This document shows, piece by piece, positions 11,844 to 25,440 of a stretch of DNA of 64,000 nucleotides. This DNA comes from Asterella californica. Taxonomy: Eukaryota > Streptophyta > Marchantiopsida > Marchantiales > Aytoniaceae. The stretch's first letter is position 1. Each line of letters begins with the position of its first letter. The DNA lies in NCBI GenBank assembly GCA_036924285.1, contig JAYKYS010000009.1, positions 22,238,001 through 22,302,000 of the forward strand. Reading direction: 5' to 3'. The translations under genes and the position numbers were made by a program. The notes under the pieces were generated by a model that was given only the letters and a program-made list of their open reading frames with translations, was not told the origin of the DNA and ran no database searches.

Positions 11844-14800
11844 CCATTAGCAAAGTTTCTGTGTTGGATAGTTTAATGATTCGCCTTGTGTCACATGAAT
11901 GGGTGTAAAAGACTCTCGTCATGCTGTCAATGTTGTACAAGTGGTACTCGTCAGTTCATTGTAATTCACTAAACGACAAAATGCTTAAAAGGCGGAGGAC
12001 ATTTTCCCATTTTTCTTATTTAAACAGTTAATGCTAATGATAAACAGGTCAAGATGATCATGATCCGAAACCTTTTTTGACTGTCTTTTAAAATACTTTT
12101 TTTTGTTTGGATTTGTTTTTAGGCCACTTTTCGCTGTGGGGCTTTCTGCAGCCGTGTGCTGCTGCCCTTGCACAGCATGAGTCCCCCCGCCAGGCGGACT
12201 CGACCCCACGCCACCCGGGCTACAGGCGGATGGGGTAGCCAACAAGCTATTGCTTGTTGCTAAAATACTAACCTTCACTCTCATACGAAGATCTGCCTTG
12301 TTGGAGGATATGCATCATCATGTTTCGTGATGATAATGACTGAAGAATTTGATGTTGTCTTACGTTTTTACGCTTTTCAACACAATCTACTTTCAAGAAT
12401 AAATCTCAACTTGATACTACTATTGTCTCAAAACCAATAAACAAATACTGAGGTTATTTACAAAAGATATACTCTCCAGACGCAGACTGAAACTATTTTG
12501 TTCAAACATTCATTGATAGGTTGCTTCACTTTTTAAACAAAATGGATAGTTATCCCATCCACACAAGCATATTGATAAATAATCTATCCAGGAGTGAATT
12601 CTGCTTCACAATACCTATCTATAGACTGAAATCTAACCCGTTTGTAAATCATTTCTCTAATTCTCCAAAGAAAACTAATGTTGACAACGTATGCTTTTAC
12701 TCATTTCACTGAGGCCGTAAATTTCCCAAACTCTAACCTAAATATATTATTTAAGTTTCCCTTGTCAATTTATTATCTTACTTTACATCCTCTTCTCTTG
12801 TTCAGATTATGTGTATGTACTGTATTTCCCTTTCTTCCTTTGTTTTCCTCTTGTACCTTTATAATTCCTGGCGTGTGATTGCTGTGCTTACATCCAGACA
12901 ATGGTTATCTGCACATTTCGTCCATTACTGCTTTTGGTTAGGTACGTTTACCCCTCCTCCACAATTTTTGTCTTTTTTGTTTACGTTCAGTTCAGAAATT
13001 AATATTATTTAGTTAAATTTCAAATTTTACTTAGACTGCACCTTTAATACGTTTTTCTGATTTGTCTTCACTTCCCTTAAAAATGAAATACCTTGATAAC
13101 ACCTCGAATTAAACTGTTTTATTTCTATTTTATCTAATTTAAAAGTTTACTGAACTTCGTCTCTAATACGTTTCTCGAACCTCTAATAACAATGCATTAC
13201 TTGATCACACCCCTTAGCGACAACAATAGATTCAGTTAAGATATTAACATGCAAATTATGAGTGAAAATGAGATCTTGCGAATGCACAACTTCAATTTGC
13301 CAATAGATTCAATTATGATATTAACATGCAAATTTTGAGTCAAAATGATGTCTTGTGAATGCACAGCTTCAAATATCTCATCAGAACGCAAAACGTGCAT
13401 CTTTACTGTGAGATATTAGACATAGCTCAACATAAACTGTCTTCACAACAAAATATCTCTTACTTTTCTTAATGCAATGTGTTCAATCCTAAACCTGTTG
13501 TTGCAAATCGAGGATGAGAGGAAGTATAAAATCTTTAAAGGGCTGGGTCAAGTCCGAGAAACATATTAAGATCAAGCAAATCTGCGGTTTAACTTCTTTC
13601 TACGTCCCTGATGCTCACAACCAAATCCAAAGCCATGAGTACCTGGACCAAAAACATTATGGGCAGATGAGGAGCGCATTGGCTGCACTACTTGCGTGGA
13701 TTTCAGTAGCAAACCATCATCTTGAGACATATGAGATATAATAGTAGATGCGGTGTATCTAGTCTGTATGTGGTGTTTCAAGTATATTTAGTGTTACGTC
13801 CGTATCATCACCTTATCAATGCTCTAAGGAAGATTTTTTCTTTAATATAATTCCCCACCTCTCCGCCCACATGAGCGAAATAGTTAAAGGCGTATTGACA
13901 TGTAACCACGGTATTTCGTCCATTCATATCCTGTCGTTAACGTTGCAGAGTGTGACAAGAATTAAGGAAGAAAAGCAGAAACTTCTACAGGAGTTTGTAA
14001 ACTCCCGTCGAGTATTCTGAACGTCCAACAACCCGAGTAAAATTTTCTAGAACTGTTGTCTGCTCCGTTCGTCGGGGGAAGCTGCTGAGACTAGACAAGA
14101 TAGATAATAGACAACATCAACCCCAAGTGACATCTCGATGCACATACTTCTTACGTGTAAAGAGTGGACAGCTGTTCTTGAATGACAGAACGCAGTACAT
14201 CCCACACTTACGAGGTTCTCTGTTTTCTGCAACATCCACACTCCAGATGGTTACGTCAAGGGAAATCTGACAACGGCCACGACCTTCAGTATTTAAGAGA
14301 ATGGCGATTGCCCTTGGCCACCATGACCTAAGGAGGCTCTGAGACAGGTGGTATTGAGAAGCCTCAGTCTGGGAGAATTACCCCCACCAAAAGGTCGTAA
14401 GACTATACTCTACATCTTCTGGTTTTTCTCTTTTCAGCGCTAAAAGTCAATACAACAAAAATATACAAGTTACTTTGAATCAACTAACTAGCTTCACTCA
14501 TACTACTCAAGCCCTCCAGGTTCTTTACACCCTAATCAGCACCAAGCATTGTAATATGCGATTGAAGTTATTACGGATCACTGAACACCAGGCCAAGCTC
14601 AAACTCTGAGCTCTAAACAGACATTCAGGCCGTGGCATCGCACTTCCACTGCCACTTCCACTGCCATTTCTTCCCCAATATGCGAGGCTGGCACTTGTAC
14701 ACAACGCTCTTCCTACTTAACAGAGTCATTTTATGGAAACCCCTACTAAGTTCAGCACAATTCCGCCGTAGATGTTTGTACTGATTTTCACTCTAACATT

Positions 14801-16080
14801 TGCGATAACGCAGATCATATTCCAAAGTCTGATTCAGTCCACAAGTTGCGACAAAAATCGGAAAAATAAGCTTCTCTACCTACCAATCTGACGTGGAAAC
14901 CGTGCACAATCTTGAAACTCCATCCGACATGCGTCCAAGTACTTATATATATAGCCACCACTTTCTATGCTACCACTTTCGCTTGACTCGAGCCAACATC
15001 TCAAAGATGATCAGGAATCTTCTCTCACTCCGTCACAAAGAGGATAAAGTTTACTACACAACTTTCATATCTTTCATAAGCATATAACTATCTGGGGACC
15101 TTAACTACTCTTCCTTTTTCCTTCAAAGCAAACAGCGTGTACAAGATAAAGACCATTCCACGTCTTAGCACATGGCAGATGTAGCTCAGGTGTAACACAA
15201 GGTTTACATCTAAGACTCTATAGAACCGACAGCAGGGTCAAGACGGGGGTCGAAACACCAACTCTCAAATCGTTCACTAATTCAACTTCCCCGCCAGGGA
15301 AAGAACTAAATACACACTACCAATCCTTCCCACAGAACACTTAAAGACATACATCTGACTACATCGACTGATTGAACAGGTCCAATACCTCCGCCACTAA
15401 CTTTATTCTGTTTATTCTTCATGTGCGAAGGGCCAAGGGGCAAGAAAATCCACCTGCTATTTGTGACCTATCACTATTATCAGGACCAACCATGACGACA
15501 AACTGTTCGTACGGAGCAGACTCCGATTTGAGCTTACAAGAAATTATCTGCGCATAGTCTCTAAATTACCTACTCTACCACGTACATCAGTTCCAAGGTG
15601 CAATACCAGCTTAGAACCAGAATTTCCTATTTACAATGTCCAATTAATATGCTGAAAGCCTAAAACTTCTTTCTGTACAAAAGTCCAACTATGTACGAGA
15701 TATCTTTGAGCTAAGAGCGAGTGTCGTGAGTGTCTACCTGGGAACTTATGGCTCTCCAAAGCCCTCCGTGTCTAGAAGGAAGACCTTCTCCAGTTCTGGA
15801 ATGAAGTCCAGAGTTGTCTTCGTCCTCTTCGTTGGACTGCTAAGCTTCCATTCACGATGCGCGAAGGACGCAGAAGAATGAGCGGAGATGACCCTCTGTG
15901 CACCGCTGTCTTCTAAAAACCGTGCTACCTCAGGTGCAATTTTGAGCTCAAGACGTTTTCTTATCAACCAGACATTTTCACGCAAATGCGTGTCTAACTG
16001 CAAATACGTTGGGTGTTCGAAACGAGCAAACGGCTGGGTGCCATTTTGCTGTGCTCCATGGATAGAGAGACACATACAGC
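11844..16080. other. AT-rich intergenic region with an 86-bp tandem duplication; no gene recognised
   Basis: No convincing coding sequence. A 99-codon minus-strand frame (11985-12284) ends in Lys-rich sequence followed by IISINCLNKKNG, faintly like the start of a LINE endonuclease. A stretch of about 86 bp at 13222-13307 is repeated at 13308-13390 (CAATAGATTCA...ATTAACATGCAAATT). Part of this region must be the 3' flank of the ARF-like gene. Everything else appears non-coding. Confidence 0.4.
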
Positions 16081-17085
16081 TCAATCAAACAAGTTGAACG
16101 ACGCTTCCGATGTACCTTTGGCAGATTTCTGTGTGGTAGATACATCATCAGAAGAAATCGCCCGTTGATAATCTTCCCAAGTATCTGCTTGCCGGTGGAC
16201 TCTGTAATCATAGAGTGGTTGGATCAGATCCGTCACTTCCGGGTTTGCAAGTGCCGACGCTAGCCAATCCATACCTTGACTTAGACCCTCTCCGCTGGTA
16301 GCACAGCACTCCTGGATGTGCCACCACAAATCAAGAGGAAGGGTTCGCAACTGCAGTTTCTCGGTAATCTCATCGGTAGATAGCTTATCGTCGAGATCCT
16401 GTTTGTTAGCCAGTACCAGCAATTTCACTCCCGACAGCTCGTCATTTTTCAGTAACTTATGAAGCTCATCTCTTGCTTCAGAGATCCTTTTCTTATCGTT
16501 ACTGTCTACGACGAATATTAGACCCTGCAAAATGAGGCCAATGAGAACACCTCTTAGAAGCACATCGCGGCGTCTGATTGTAGAATAGCATCCTCATGTT
16601 GCCAAAATGCTTTCCTACTCCCGTTAGTGACAAGTGGTCATGATGGCATACGAGTGAAATCACGAAGAGAAGGTCACCTGAGTGTCGGGTAGTAATTGCA
16701 GCCAAGCAACGCGATTTGTAGAGTGACCTCCGAGATCCCATAAGCTAATCATTAAGCCTTGGTGCCACACCATTTCTACGTTATACCCCATCGTATTCGG
16801 GGCGGGAGGAGCAGGTTTCTCTCCGTTCCGGGACTTCAGAGTATACAACACTGTTGTCTTTCCTGCGAGACAGAAGTACCGCCAGACACATCAGTTAGTA
16901 GGCTGAGTGGGCGAAAGCGAGTTATGGATGATACTGGGAAGAAGATGAAACGCATTGCGCGAAACCTCCGGAAGATACTAACCAGCATTATCCAGGCCGA
17001 CCATGAGAACACGTCGCTGCCAAGGTCCATACTTTTCCAGCATATTCTCATAGATGCAATCAAGAACCCCAATTGTTTGCCCCAT
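16081..17085 (-). CDS. Divergent ARF/ARL-family small GTPase with extended C-terminus
   Basis: Three exons: 17085-16983, 16862-16678, 16524-16081; 243 residues. Begins MGQTIG, so Gly2 could be myristoylated as in ARFs (inference). G1/P-loop GLDNAGKT (residues 30-37), G3 WDLGG, G4 NKQD and G5-like TSGEG are present, and the border before GLIFVVD is a clean AG|GG. Odd points: the effector Thr region reads APNTMGYN instead of PTIGFN. Switch II has His where ARFs have the catalytic Gln (GGH for GGQ), and the following residues (STNRVAWLQLL) differ from the usual KIRPLWRHY. The C-terminus runs about 60 residues beyond a standard ~181-residue ARF, ending in a Ser/Thr-rich acidic tail. ARF-superfamily membership is clear; the subfamily is not. 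Confidence 0.9.
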
Positions 17086-19126
17086 GAGTCGTTCACCGCT
17101 CCGTAAAGTTCTGTATACAGATTTCCTGCTCCTTTTCAACTGCTACTCCTCGATGGAGCCCTGCAGTGAAAGGAAATATACAGATAAAATCTTCAATCTC
17201 ACTCTCACAGGAGTCAGAGGAATCGGTGCATAAAAGTGCACATATATCATCGACGCTGATATCATCGACTCTGAGAATGCTAGAGAAGCTATAAAAATGA
17301 GATGTGGAACTCCTCGAGAACTGCTTCAGGTGGCATTCATGGGCTGCAATCCACCGCCCTTCCCCATTCTACGAGCGGCAGCAGCTTACAAGAAGGGAGA
17401 GAATGAGTGACGATGAAATGGTCCCTGCATCGCACAAGGAAGTGGTACAAGGCGAGACTGGCTTGCTGCTCACGCAATAGTCCTGTGCGATCTTTTTACC
17501 CCTCTTTTCCTTCGGGGTTCGGAACCAACCCACCTTCATTAAGTTACTTTGCCGCTAAGCTAACCTCTCGCTCTTGCAGTTATTTACTTGACTGGCCCAT
17601 GCGCCATAAGTCTAACTCTACAGGACCCTGCGCCATAAGTTTAACTTGACATGCCCCCTCACCGGTCGTAGACTGTTGACGACCGCACGGTGGAAAGGAG
17701 GTCCATATGGACATCTTTAGGTTGACGTGTAATGGATCAAGTGTGTGACATGGTAACCACAGTGTTCAGAGTCGTGAGCGAGAAACCACAACACGAACCG
17801 TGACGCACGGGAGGACTGGCAATGAAGTAGAGTCGAGGATCGACGCCTGTAGTACGCATTACGCACGGTGCGATCGACAATCTCACATGACACTGGTAAG
17901 GTCAAGCATGTTTAGGTCGGAGGCAATCAATCAGCTGCAGTGAAGGAAAATGCACACCTTAATGCAATACGAGCTCGGTCTATACTAAGTGGAGTGTTAT
18001 ATAGCACTTTTGCATCTAAATGTGATTGGGTTCGTTACTTACTATGTCTGTAAATGTGGGAAAGACATTACCAGTATAGAGTCAAAGGTCAAGCGTATGA
18101 TCCACCGTGCTCCTGTTTGCGATGTTGCACCAAATATCAGTCACAAGGAGAGGAGGTTCGATGTAACCCTTGTGGACAGTTCACGGATGGGAATAGATTT
18201 CGAGAAGCTATCGCAATTCAAAGTCGTGAACCACGCTGGAATGCATTTATCAACATGATCGTGAATACGTTTTCCTCTTGAGATGGACTCTCGAGCATAA
18301 GCAGAAAGGACGCTGGTTGGTCTGAGTCTCTTTGAATCCTGCACAAAAAAAACAGACATGTTTTTGACGCATGCATATCTTCTAGCGTGACTTCTCTATT
18401 GCAGCACGTGTCACTTGAAGAGGTAAGCGAACATGATGAACATGTGGCGGAAGAGGCAACCCAGAGCAAATTGAACTCATCGAAATATTAGTGTTACATG
18501 TTAGTGTCGACATTGAGAAGAGCAAGAGAAGAGTTAGTTGACGCCAAAAGAACTCTTGACAGCGTGGAGCATAACGTCCATGACAACGGAGGGGCAGAAA
18601 GCATAGTGAGAATTATCAATTTAATGTTTGACCTTATTAAAAGACTTCCATGTGAATATCTTCTCATACTGATGTAGATGTTCTTGAGTAGTATAATTTT
18701 GGTTCTTTCGTTACTAAAAATGAAGATGTATAGTGAGAGTAACATCCGAAAAGCTAGCAAATGAGATAAAAGTGAATTATGTAGGCTTATGTACAAGATT
18801 ATTTACTTTACTAAATGGAAGCATGAGCCACTTTAGTGGAAGGGGCGCTCACTTAGGAAGAAGAGGTATTTGGGTCAAATACTCTTGGCACCTAGAATGA
18901 GAGTTTATGTTGGATGTGTGGTTCTTCTTTGAGGATGTTGGTCTCCTCGATGGGAGTCTATGTTGGATATGTGGTTACGTCTTGCACATCTAGAGGTGTG
19001 AGACTAGTATCCTCTTTAAAGATGAGCTTCCTTGTCTAAGCCTCCGCATACAAATGAGGTTATGAGTTGAGAGATACTTGATACAGCTATGGGAGAGATG
19101 TTTGCCCTGTGAGGTGGTCTTGTAGC
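17086..19126. other. Region upstream of the ARF-like gene, with transposon remnants
   Basis: Holds the presumed ARF-like promoter. Overlapping short frames at 17989-18470 on both strands are unrecognised. From about 18800 the sequence is repetitive (ATGTTGGATGTGTGGTT-type repeats) and may belong to the leader or LTR of the retroelement that follows. Confidence 0.35.
17576..17670 (+). repeat. Solitary end of a Mutator-like TIR
   Basis: CAGTTATTTACTTGAC and the spaced repeats CATAAGT...ACAGGACCCT and TTAACTTGACATGCC resemble the TIR of the transposon at 10557, including its internal period of about 30 bp. No inverted partner was found downstream, so this is probably a truncated element. Confidence 0.5.
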
Positions 19127-19700
19127 TGTAGCTTATGCTCTAAAATTGTGACTTGACTCATAATCTGGGTTACATCAAGATGGCATCGAGGTTTGAGAAA
19201 GTGTTTTAAACAAGGGCCTAACTTAGCTAAGGGGCTGCTTGATAAGTAAATATGTGTATAAAGACATAAAGACCCCAGCCTAGCTAGAGGGCTGCTTAGC
19301 ATGGACTTGTTTTCTAGATAAACGACGTCCGGTGAGAGTTCGATGGACATTGTAGAGATTTGAAGAGAGAGAGGAGATGACGTGTGCAAGAGAGAGAGGA
19401 GAAGATTTTGATTACTGAGGATATTGATGATGAAATTGAGACATGAACAAAATTTTCCGAGTTATGTTCTAGAATCGTGGTTTGACTCATAATCTAGGTT
19501 GCATAAAGATGGCATCGGGGGTTGAGAAATTTTTATTAAACAAGAGTTAGCTTAGCTAGTTTGCTTTCTAGATAAATCAACGTGCGGCGAGAGTTCAAGG
19601 GACATTGCAAAGAAAATGAAGAGAGAAAAGAGACATCATGCACAAGAGAGAGAGGAGAAGATTTTGATTACTGAGAACATTGATGATGAAATTGAGATGT
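19127..19700 (+). repeat. Direct repeat pair (unit about 340 bp) in front of the degenerate gypsy element
   Basis: The block around 19130-19460 is repeated, diverged, at about 19465-19700. Shared words include GACTCATAATCT, AAGATGGCATCG, AAGAGAGAGAGGAGAAG and TTTTGATTACTGAG. It directly precedes the gag-like frame and may be a tandem leader/LTR duplication. No TG...CA boundaries were fixed. Confidence 0.65.
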
Positions 19701-19954
19701 GAATAAAGTTTCATGAGTCTTGAAAAGCTTATTTGCACAGATTTTGAGTATTTGATTCACCTTGGTGGATACAAGAGACCGTATTTGAGTTCAGATCGTT
19801 GGCAACATTCTATTTTCTTTTGATCGCTCTCCTAATCAATCACAGTCAAGATGTACGCCTTCCTCAAAAAAGGCTCTCTCCACGACATGTGGTGCTTCTA
19901 TTAAGAGACTTTGGGGTGATTGATTTGGAAAATTTTGTTAGATTGAGTGAGGAA

Positions 19955-20890
19955 GATGGATCATGGTGATGGTGTCCAAGGTGTTATTGCTCGAGGTATT
20001 TATGTTCAAGGGACTCTTGATCAAGATGGTGTTCGTCCTCAAGAAGGACGTACTGTAGTTTTAGTGACAAGTGCACAACATGCTGTAGATACAACTAAGA
20101 TTCTTCAAGCGTTGGCTGCTTTGATTCAGCGGCAACTTGCAATTGGAGGAGCTGGGTAGAAATCAACAAAATCTCTATAAGTAGTTGTTGGTCGATGTGA
20201 GCGATTTGATGACAGAGATGTTACTAAGTACCTACGGGAGTATGTGGGTGAATGAAACTTATGAGAGCACCTGAAGTTGAGATAGTTTTGAGTTGACTGT
20301 TGTTCTTGAACTGAGAGAGAAAGTGAGAAATTTACAAAGGAGTCATCTAGGAGGATGGACTCTTTTTGAACGTGCACTGAGAGATGAGTTTCTAGAAGAA
20401 GATTCTGAAAGAGTCATCAGGAGGTCATTCCTCAATTGGATAGAGCGTCAGCCTGGACGTACCATATGACTGAATAAGCTGACATGTGAGTTTGATAAGA
20501 GATACTCATAGTTTTCTGGTATGAAAAGGTTGACGTTGGATGTTAGGAAGATAAAGTTGTTCTTGAGACTATGGATGAATTTACAGCAAATAGACATTGT
20601 TTCATGTTAGCTCATTGTGGAGCAGAAGGAGGAGTTATATCTGATTGGAGAAGAGTGGAAGAAACAGCATCTACTCTTGCTAGACAACGTTGTCGTGCTG
20701 AGAGTTTCTTGAGAAAGGTAGAACCTTCTAGTTGTGATACGATTGTGAAGACTGTGATATGTCTACCTAGAAAAACGATGTGTTTCGGGTTATGGTTGCT
20801 TACTCAAGAGGTGGGCTTCAGGTTATAAGGTGGCACTATGAACACTCACACATGTCTGATGGGTCCTCTGATATGTTCAGAAAGTGAAAA
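19955..20890 (+). pseudogene. Retrotransposon gag (broken)
   Basis: Starts MDHGDGVQGVIARGIYVQG. After an intact 65-codon stretch the frame breaks, but recognisable gag segments continue in shifting frames: KYLREYVGE, RRSFLNWIERQPGR-like, then VISDWRRVEETASTLARQR. The last is a conserved stretch of plant gypsy gag. Non-functional. Confidence 0.7.
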
Positions 20891-22110
20891 TCAGGACTAA
20901 CTATCAGGAGTAAAGTCTGATAGTGAACTTTAACACTCAAGAATAGAAAACATGTGATGCTTTAGACTTCAAAACTTCTCCTACATATAATTAGGTCATA
21001 CTGAACACACATGCGAACTTTCAGCCTGAGATCAAATCTGAGCACTGAGATATGGACAAAAACGTTATGAGTAAAGAAATTACGGCAATTTCTGATATCC
21101 AGATAGCTATTTCGACCTAGAACAAAAAATTGGCTGGATAACTTTCGATGATTCTTACAAGATTTGGAGTCTATAGCACGCTGAACATTCTTGTGAAATC
21201 TGACCTACTGGTTGTACACAGTTCTCCAGATCTCAAGCTCTAAAGTTGCTGCTCTAGATTGAGAGCTTTCCAGACCCTCTCTACTTCAGCGGTCGTCCTG
21301 AATTACTCACTGACTCAAATGACATGTGAACTTTTTTGGACAGTCGTACCCTGCTGACATTGAACGCAACCACGAAGGTTTGAAGCAATTATCTCAGTTC
21401 TGCTGCAATTGACATCAAAAACTCCAAAATCATCAAAAGTGATGCAATTCTGATCCAATCCGAACTTAAACCTTTATTGCTCCAATCGAGCAAAACTTTC
21501 CCTGGCAATGACTGGCGTGACGAGCTCTATCACCCAGTGTTCTCATAATTCTCAATGTCTCTACAAAAGCTCGAACTCTCTGTAAGACTCTTGCTTCTAA
21601 GTTTAGAGTTTCACAAAAGACAAAAATATATCAATGGGAGTTCATAGCTCAACTTCCATGTCCTTTTGTGTCCCAATCCACGTGGTAACTTAATTTCATC
21701 CCATAGGTTACCACATCAAGCCTCTAAAGTGTCAGCATAAATCTTAAACTACTTACGAAGATATGTAAAATGATACTTAACCTTAAAAAATAACTTAAAC
21801 AAGCTAGAAAGCATGCATGAGCGACATGTAAGTACAACCCATGAGCTTAAGTCTATCAACACGGTAAACCTAAATTATGTATCTTGAACATCATAGATAA
21901 ATATGAAGTCACTTGCACAAGCATACGAATGCTTGAACAAGATAAAAAACATATTATCAACCTACTAGGACTCAAAATAATATAACATATTAGTGTTAAT
22001 AGCATATGCAAAGGTGTCAAACATATGCATAAAGTATTATAAATAATATTGAGCTAACTTCTACAACTACTAAACTCAAGTGTTGGAGTAGAAGTGTAAC
22101 ATGTAGCCTC
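20891..22110. other. Unassigned ~1.2 kb interrupting the gag region
   Basis: No coding similarity seen in either direction, while gag-like sequence lies on both sides (up to about 20890 and again from 22128). It may be a nested insertion or a highly diverged gag linker. No terminal repeats or target-site duplication were identified. Confidence 0.35.
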
Positions 22111-22127
22111 CAAGTAACACGACAACT

Positions 22128-22831
22128 GTGATCAATGCGATCAGACTAACTCATGGCAAAGAGGTGAATGATTTACTATGTGAAATGATTCACATCGCGA
22201 CAACGTCGTGGCATGATGACAATAGCTTGACAACTAGATACAATGACCTTGCTAGAATAACGAGTGGTTCCTCAAGTCCTAGTAGTTCCTCCTATAGTTC
22301 TCCAAGTACTTGTAGTGATTCCTCAAGCACCTATAGCGTATGTTCTATCACAGAGAGGTCCTAGACAGCGACATGTTGATAATCAAAATCAACATAACTT
22401 GATTGAAGAGATGACTCAACAATTGAGAGATTTAAGAGTTGAGATGACAAATCTGAAGGGAGATGAGCGATCAATAGTACCAAATGCTTGACTTGTAGAG
22501 GAATCTTACCAAGAGATGTATTTAGTGTGATAGTCTAGATAATCTCAGAGAGGATTGCCAAGACTTAGCGGTTGTTTTGCAAGAGGGCGTGATCAACTAT
22601 CAGAACAATAGGTTGCATCTAACCGTCATTGGACAACCTCTAAACACATATTTTGGAAGAAGAAGAATGAGGAGTTTGCTTCCAGAACTTATTGGTGTGA
22701 ACACTACAACAATGACTATGGGTTCTGCAAAAGCTGATGTATATACATCAAGAGTCGAAGTGCGCTCTAATCCGACTATGGTTGAGCAAGCTGTTGAAGT
22801 TTCAGTTGAAATAATGAAGAGAGACAAGTAA
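22128..22831 (+). pseudogene. Gag C-terminal region with zinc-knuckle remnant
   Basis: A Pro/Ser/Val-rich linker is followed by EEMTQQLRDLRVEMTNLKGD (coiled coil). A knuckle-like CIWCDSLDNLREDCQDL precedes LPLNTYFGRRRMRSLLPELI-type sequence. Two frames and several stops; degenerate. Confidence 0.6.
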
Positions 22832-23047
22832 AGTATTAAGAGAGGTATAAGATAGAAGGACCATGTAGATGCAACTTCTATTCAAGCGTTTTTAAAAGCA
22901 AGCAGTGAACAAGATGCAATTGTAGAAGATAAAAGACGACGAGATGCTTCTGACGTAGATGCAAGAGCACTTGATGACAGTGATCGTCAAAGAGTTGCGA
23001 GGAGAAGAGCAGCGGAGTCATCACCATCTGGATATGTAACAACTAAT

Positions 23048-23942
23048 ATGGTTCATACAATAGAGAATATACCTTCTACTTCTATAGTTCCATCACTTGC
23101 AATACATCCACAAGAGGCTACTGCTACTGATAGATTACGAGAAAAGAAGTTTACATCACAAGAGAAAGAGAAGGCTCCATCTTACAAGTTGACTGCATGC
23201 ATCGAAACAGCAATAGACTTGCGTACTATTCTAGAGCAACACATTCTAGATGCTAGAGTGGAGTTTTCTCTTCGTGAGGTACTTGGTATCCCAAAAAGAG
23301 AGTTTCATGAGTTGATAATTGATATCATGAAAAGAAAGAGGCGGGTGTTGGTAGAGCAAGTAACTAGTCAGATGATTGGAGTGGTGGATGCTATTGACGT
23401 TGGTGGATTCACATATGCCGAGTATGAAGCATAGGTTGTTGGTCCTACTGTTGTTGAGAATGAAGATGAGGAATTCGAGGACGATAAGTCAAGCATAGAT
23501 AGTGATTTCGGACAGAATCATTGGGCATGTGCAACAACGAGAATCGGTATCTACACTTGTGGATCATGAGTCAAAAATCAACATTTTTTCAAAGGAGGTG
23601 TATGAGAAGGGACAATGGTCAATCGAAAAGAATCATGGTTGGATACTTCGTGCTGCAAACAATCAAAAGGGTGAGTTATACTAAGCCTGTCCAAATATGC
23701 GTGTAAGGATAGGAGATGTAGAGGTTAAACAACATTTCTTTGTATCTTATTCTTATCTTATCATATTGGACAAACCTTACATTACTATTGTTCGAATGGA
23801 GACAAAAGTGATGAGCAATGAATCTCATTATGCTAGGCTTCAGAGTCCTTATGACAAATATTCAGTACAAGTTTTGACTGTTCGTCTAAGACATGAGCGG
23901 AACCGCCAAACCTTTATAGATTTCTCATACAAAGAGATGTAA
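23048..23942 (+). pseudogene. Retropepsin (aspartic protease) region of the gypsy element
   Basis: The first open frame contains LREVLGIPKREFHELIIDIM, a conserved pre-protease segment. The protease itself is in the next frame: STLVDHESKINIFSKEVYEK with the catalytic triad position altered (VDHES where D-S/T-G is expected), then RIGDVEVKQHFFV. The missing DTG/DSG signature and frame breaks indicate an inactive relic. Confidence 0.6.
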
Positions 23943-24710
23943 GGTTTTTCGCAGTCCGCTCTTGTAGAGAGGTGACATGGATGTAGAACCTACTGTTGAG
24001 ATCCCATCAAAGTTGGTACACAAAGTGGAAGCATCAGACAAGAAACATGTACATGAGTTCGAAGATATGTATAGTGTACATAGTTGACAGTCTGGATTGT
24101 AGAGCGCGATGGGTGGAGTCAATTTACCAAAGTTGAGGATATTGAAGAAAATACAAAAAATGGGTGGTGAAACAGATATAAGAGTTGTTACGCGTGAGGG
24201 TTTTACATGAGAATGATGTAGTTTTTGGCTTGTTTGAAGAGTTTGTGTCTGTTCAGTCAGTTGCTAGTTGGTTGGGCGGTGTAAGCAGATTGATGGAGGA
24301 GAAAGATTGTATGATAGTGATCTCTATCCACTCTCAGCAAATGTATGAGGAGATTATTTTGTGGTTGTGATTCTTATCCCATCCGATGTATAAGAGTGAG
24401 AGAAGGGATGCAATTTGTTGGTGTACACTTCCTCAAGAGACAGAAGTCCATGCAAAGTATAAATCTCTACTGAAAAAAGTGAAGCCAGTAGCAACTCAAC
24501 TACATGCTAACTCGCAACAACAAGCACAATTAGTAGACATTGAGCTCATATTGCATGATCATAGACAAGTATACATCAGTTTATTGAGAGACGTTGAAGG
24601 AGCTTCAGATAGGAGAGGATGATTTCTTGATGACGTTGAGAAGACAATTTTTTAGCAGATGATAACGGATTATGATAAAGCATTTTCTTTTTCAGCAAAG
24701 GAGATAGGTT

Positions 24711-25380
24711 GTGTGGACCAAAAGTAATAGCGCCTATGGTTATATTCACAATCCCTCATGTGTTTGGGATCAAAAACTGATTCCGATTCCTCGTGCCTTG
24801 TTGCCTAAACTCATTGAGTTGCTGAAAGAGAAGGTACAAATGAAGATACTTGAGTCGTCTATGAGATCATCCTCTAGCAAGTGGTTCACTGTACCCAAGA
24901 AGTCAAGAGCCTTATGCTTCATTCAATACCTAAAACCTGCGAATAACATGATCATTCGTAACGTTGGGATAATAGATCATATGATTGATGAGTTAGTCAA
25001 GGCATTTGCAAGGAGAGCTATCTATTCGATTGCAGAGCTTTATTTTGACTATGATAGAGTTTCAATTGATTATCGAGAGCAGAGATCTGACCACCATGCG
25101 TACACCTTTTGGATTGATGCAGATGTGTATTATTCCTCAAGGAGTCACAAACTCAATGACTCATATGTGAAATGTGATGCATAAGATATTGTGGGAGTTT
25201 GTACCTGAGATTATCATTCCATTTCTAGATGATATTTCTATAAAAAGTTGCACAGTTGAAGACAAGAATGATGCAGTACTCGAGAATGGAAATAAGAGGT
25301 TTGTAGAACGTATTTTGACTCGTCTGGAGGAGGTACATCTCACCTTGTCAAGTGCTAAGTCCGAGTTTGGTGTGTCATAG
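24711..25380 (+). pseudogene. Reverse transcriptase fragment of the gypsy element
   Basis: Contains IPIPRALLPKLIELLKEKVQ (RT fingers), KWFTVPKKSRALCFIQYLKP and the palm motif as IPFLDDISIKS (F-L-D-D in place of Y-x-D-D). The frame is interrupted near 25180 and ends at a stop after KSEFGVS. The remaining RT and RNase H are absent. Confidence 0.7.
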
Positions 25381-25440
25381 ATTTTAGTGGTTGGTCATAT
25401 GTGTGGTGCTTTTGGGAGGCGGTCAAATCCAGAGAAGGTC

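Noticed and set aside
12160..12290. B-box-like GGGTCGAGTCC on the minus strand, possible tRNA or SINE
   Set aside because: No properly spaced A box and no cloverleaf.
13572..13781. Minus-strand frame with FGPGTHGFGFGC
   Set aside because: Looks exon-like but matches no family I know, and no flanking exons could be found.
15746..16084. 112-codon minus-strand frame directly after the ARF-like stop
   Set aside because: Starts at TTG overlapping the ARF-like stop codon, has no domain and is mirrored by a plus-strand frame; treated as 3' flank.
22600..22827. 75-codon minus-strand frame opposite gag
   Set aside because: Antisense shadow of the gypsy gag/zinc-knuckle region.
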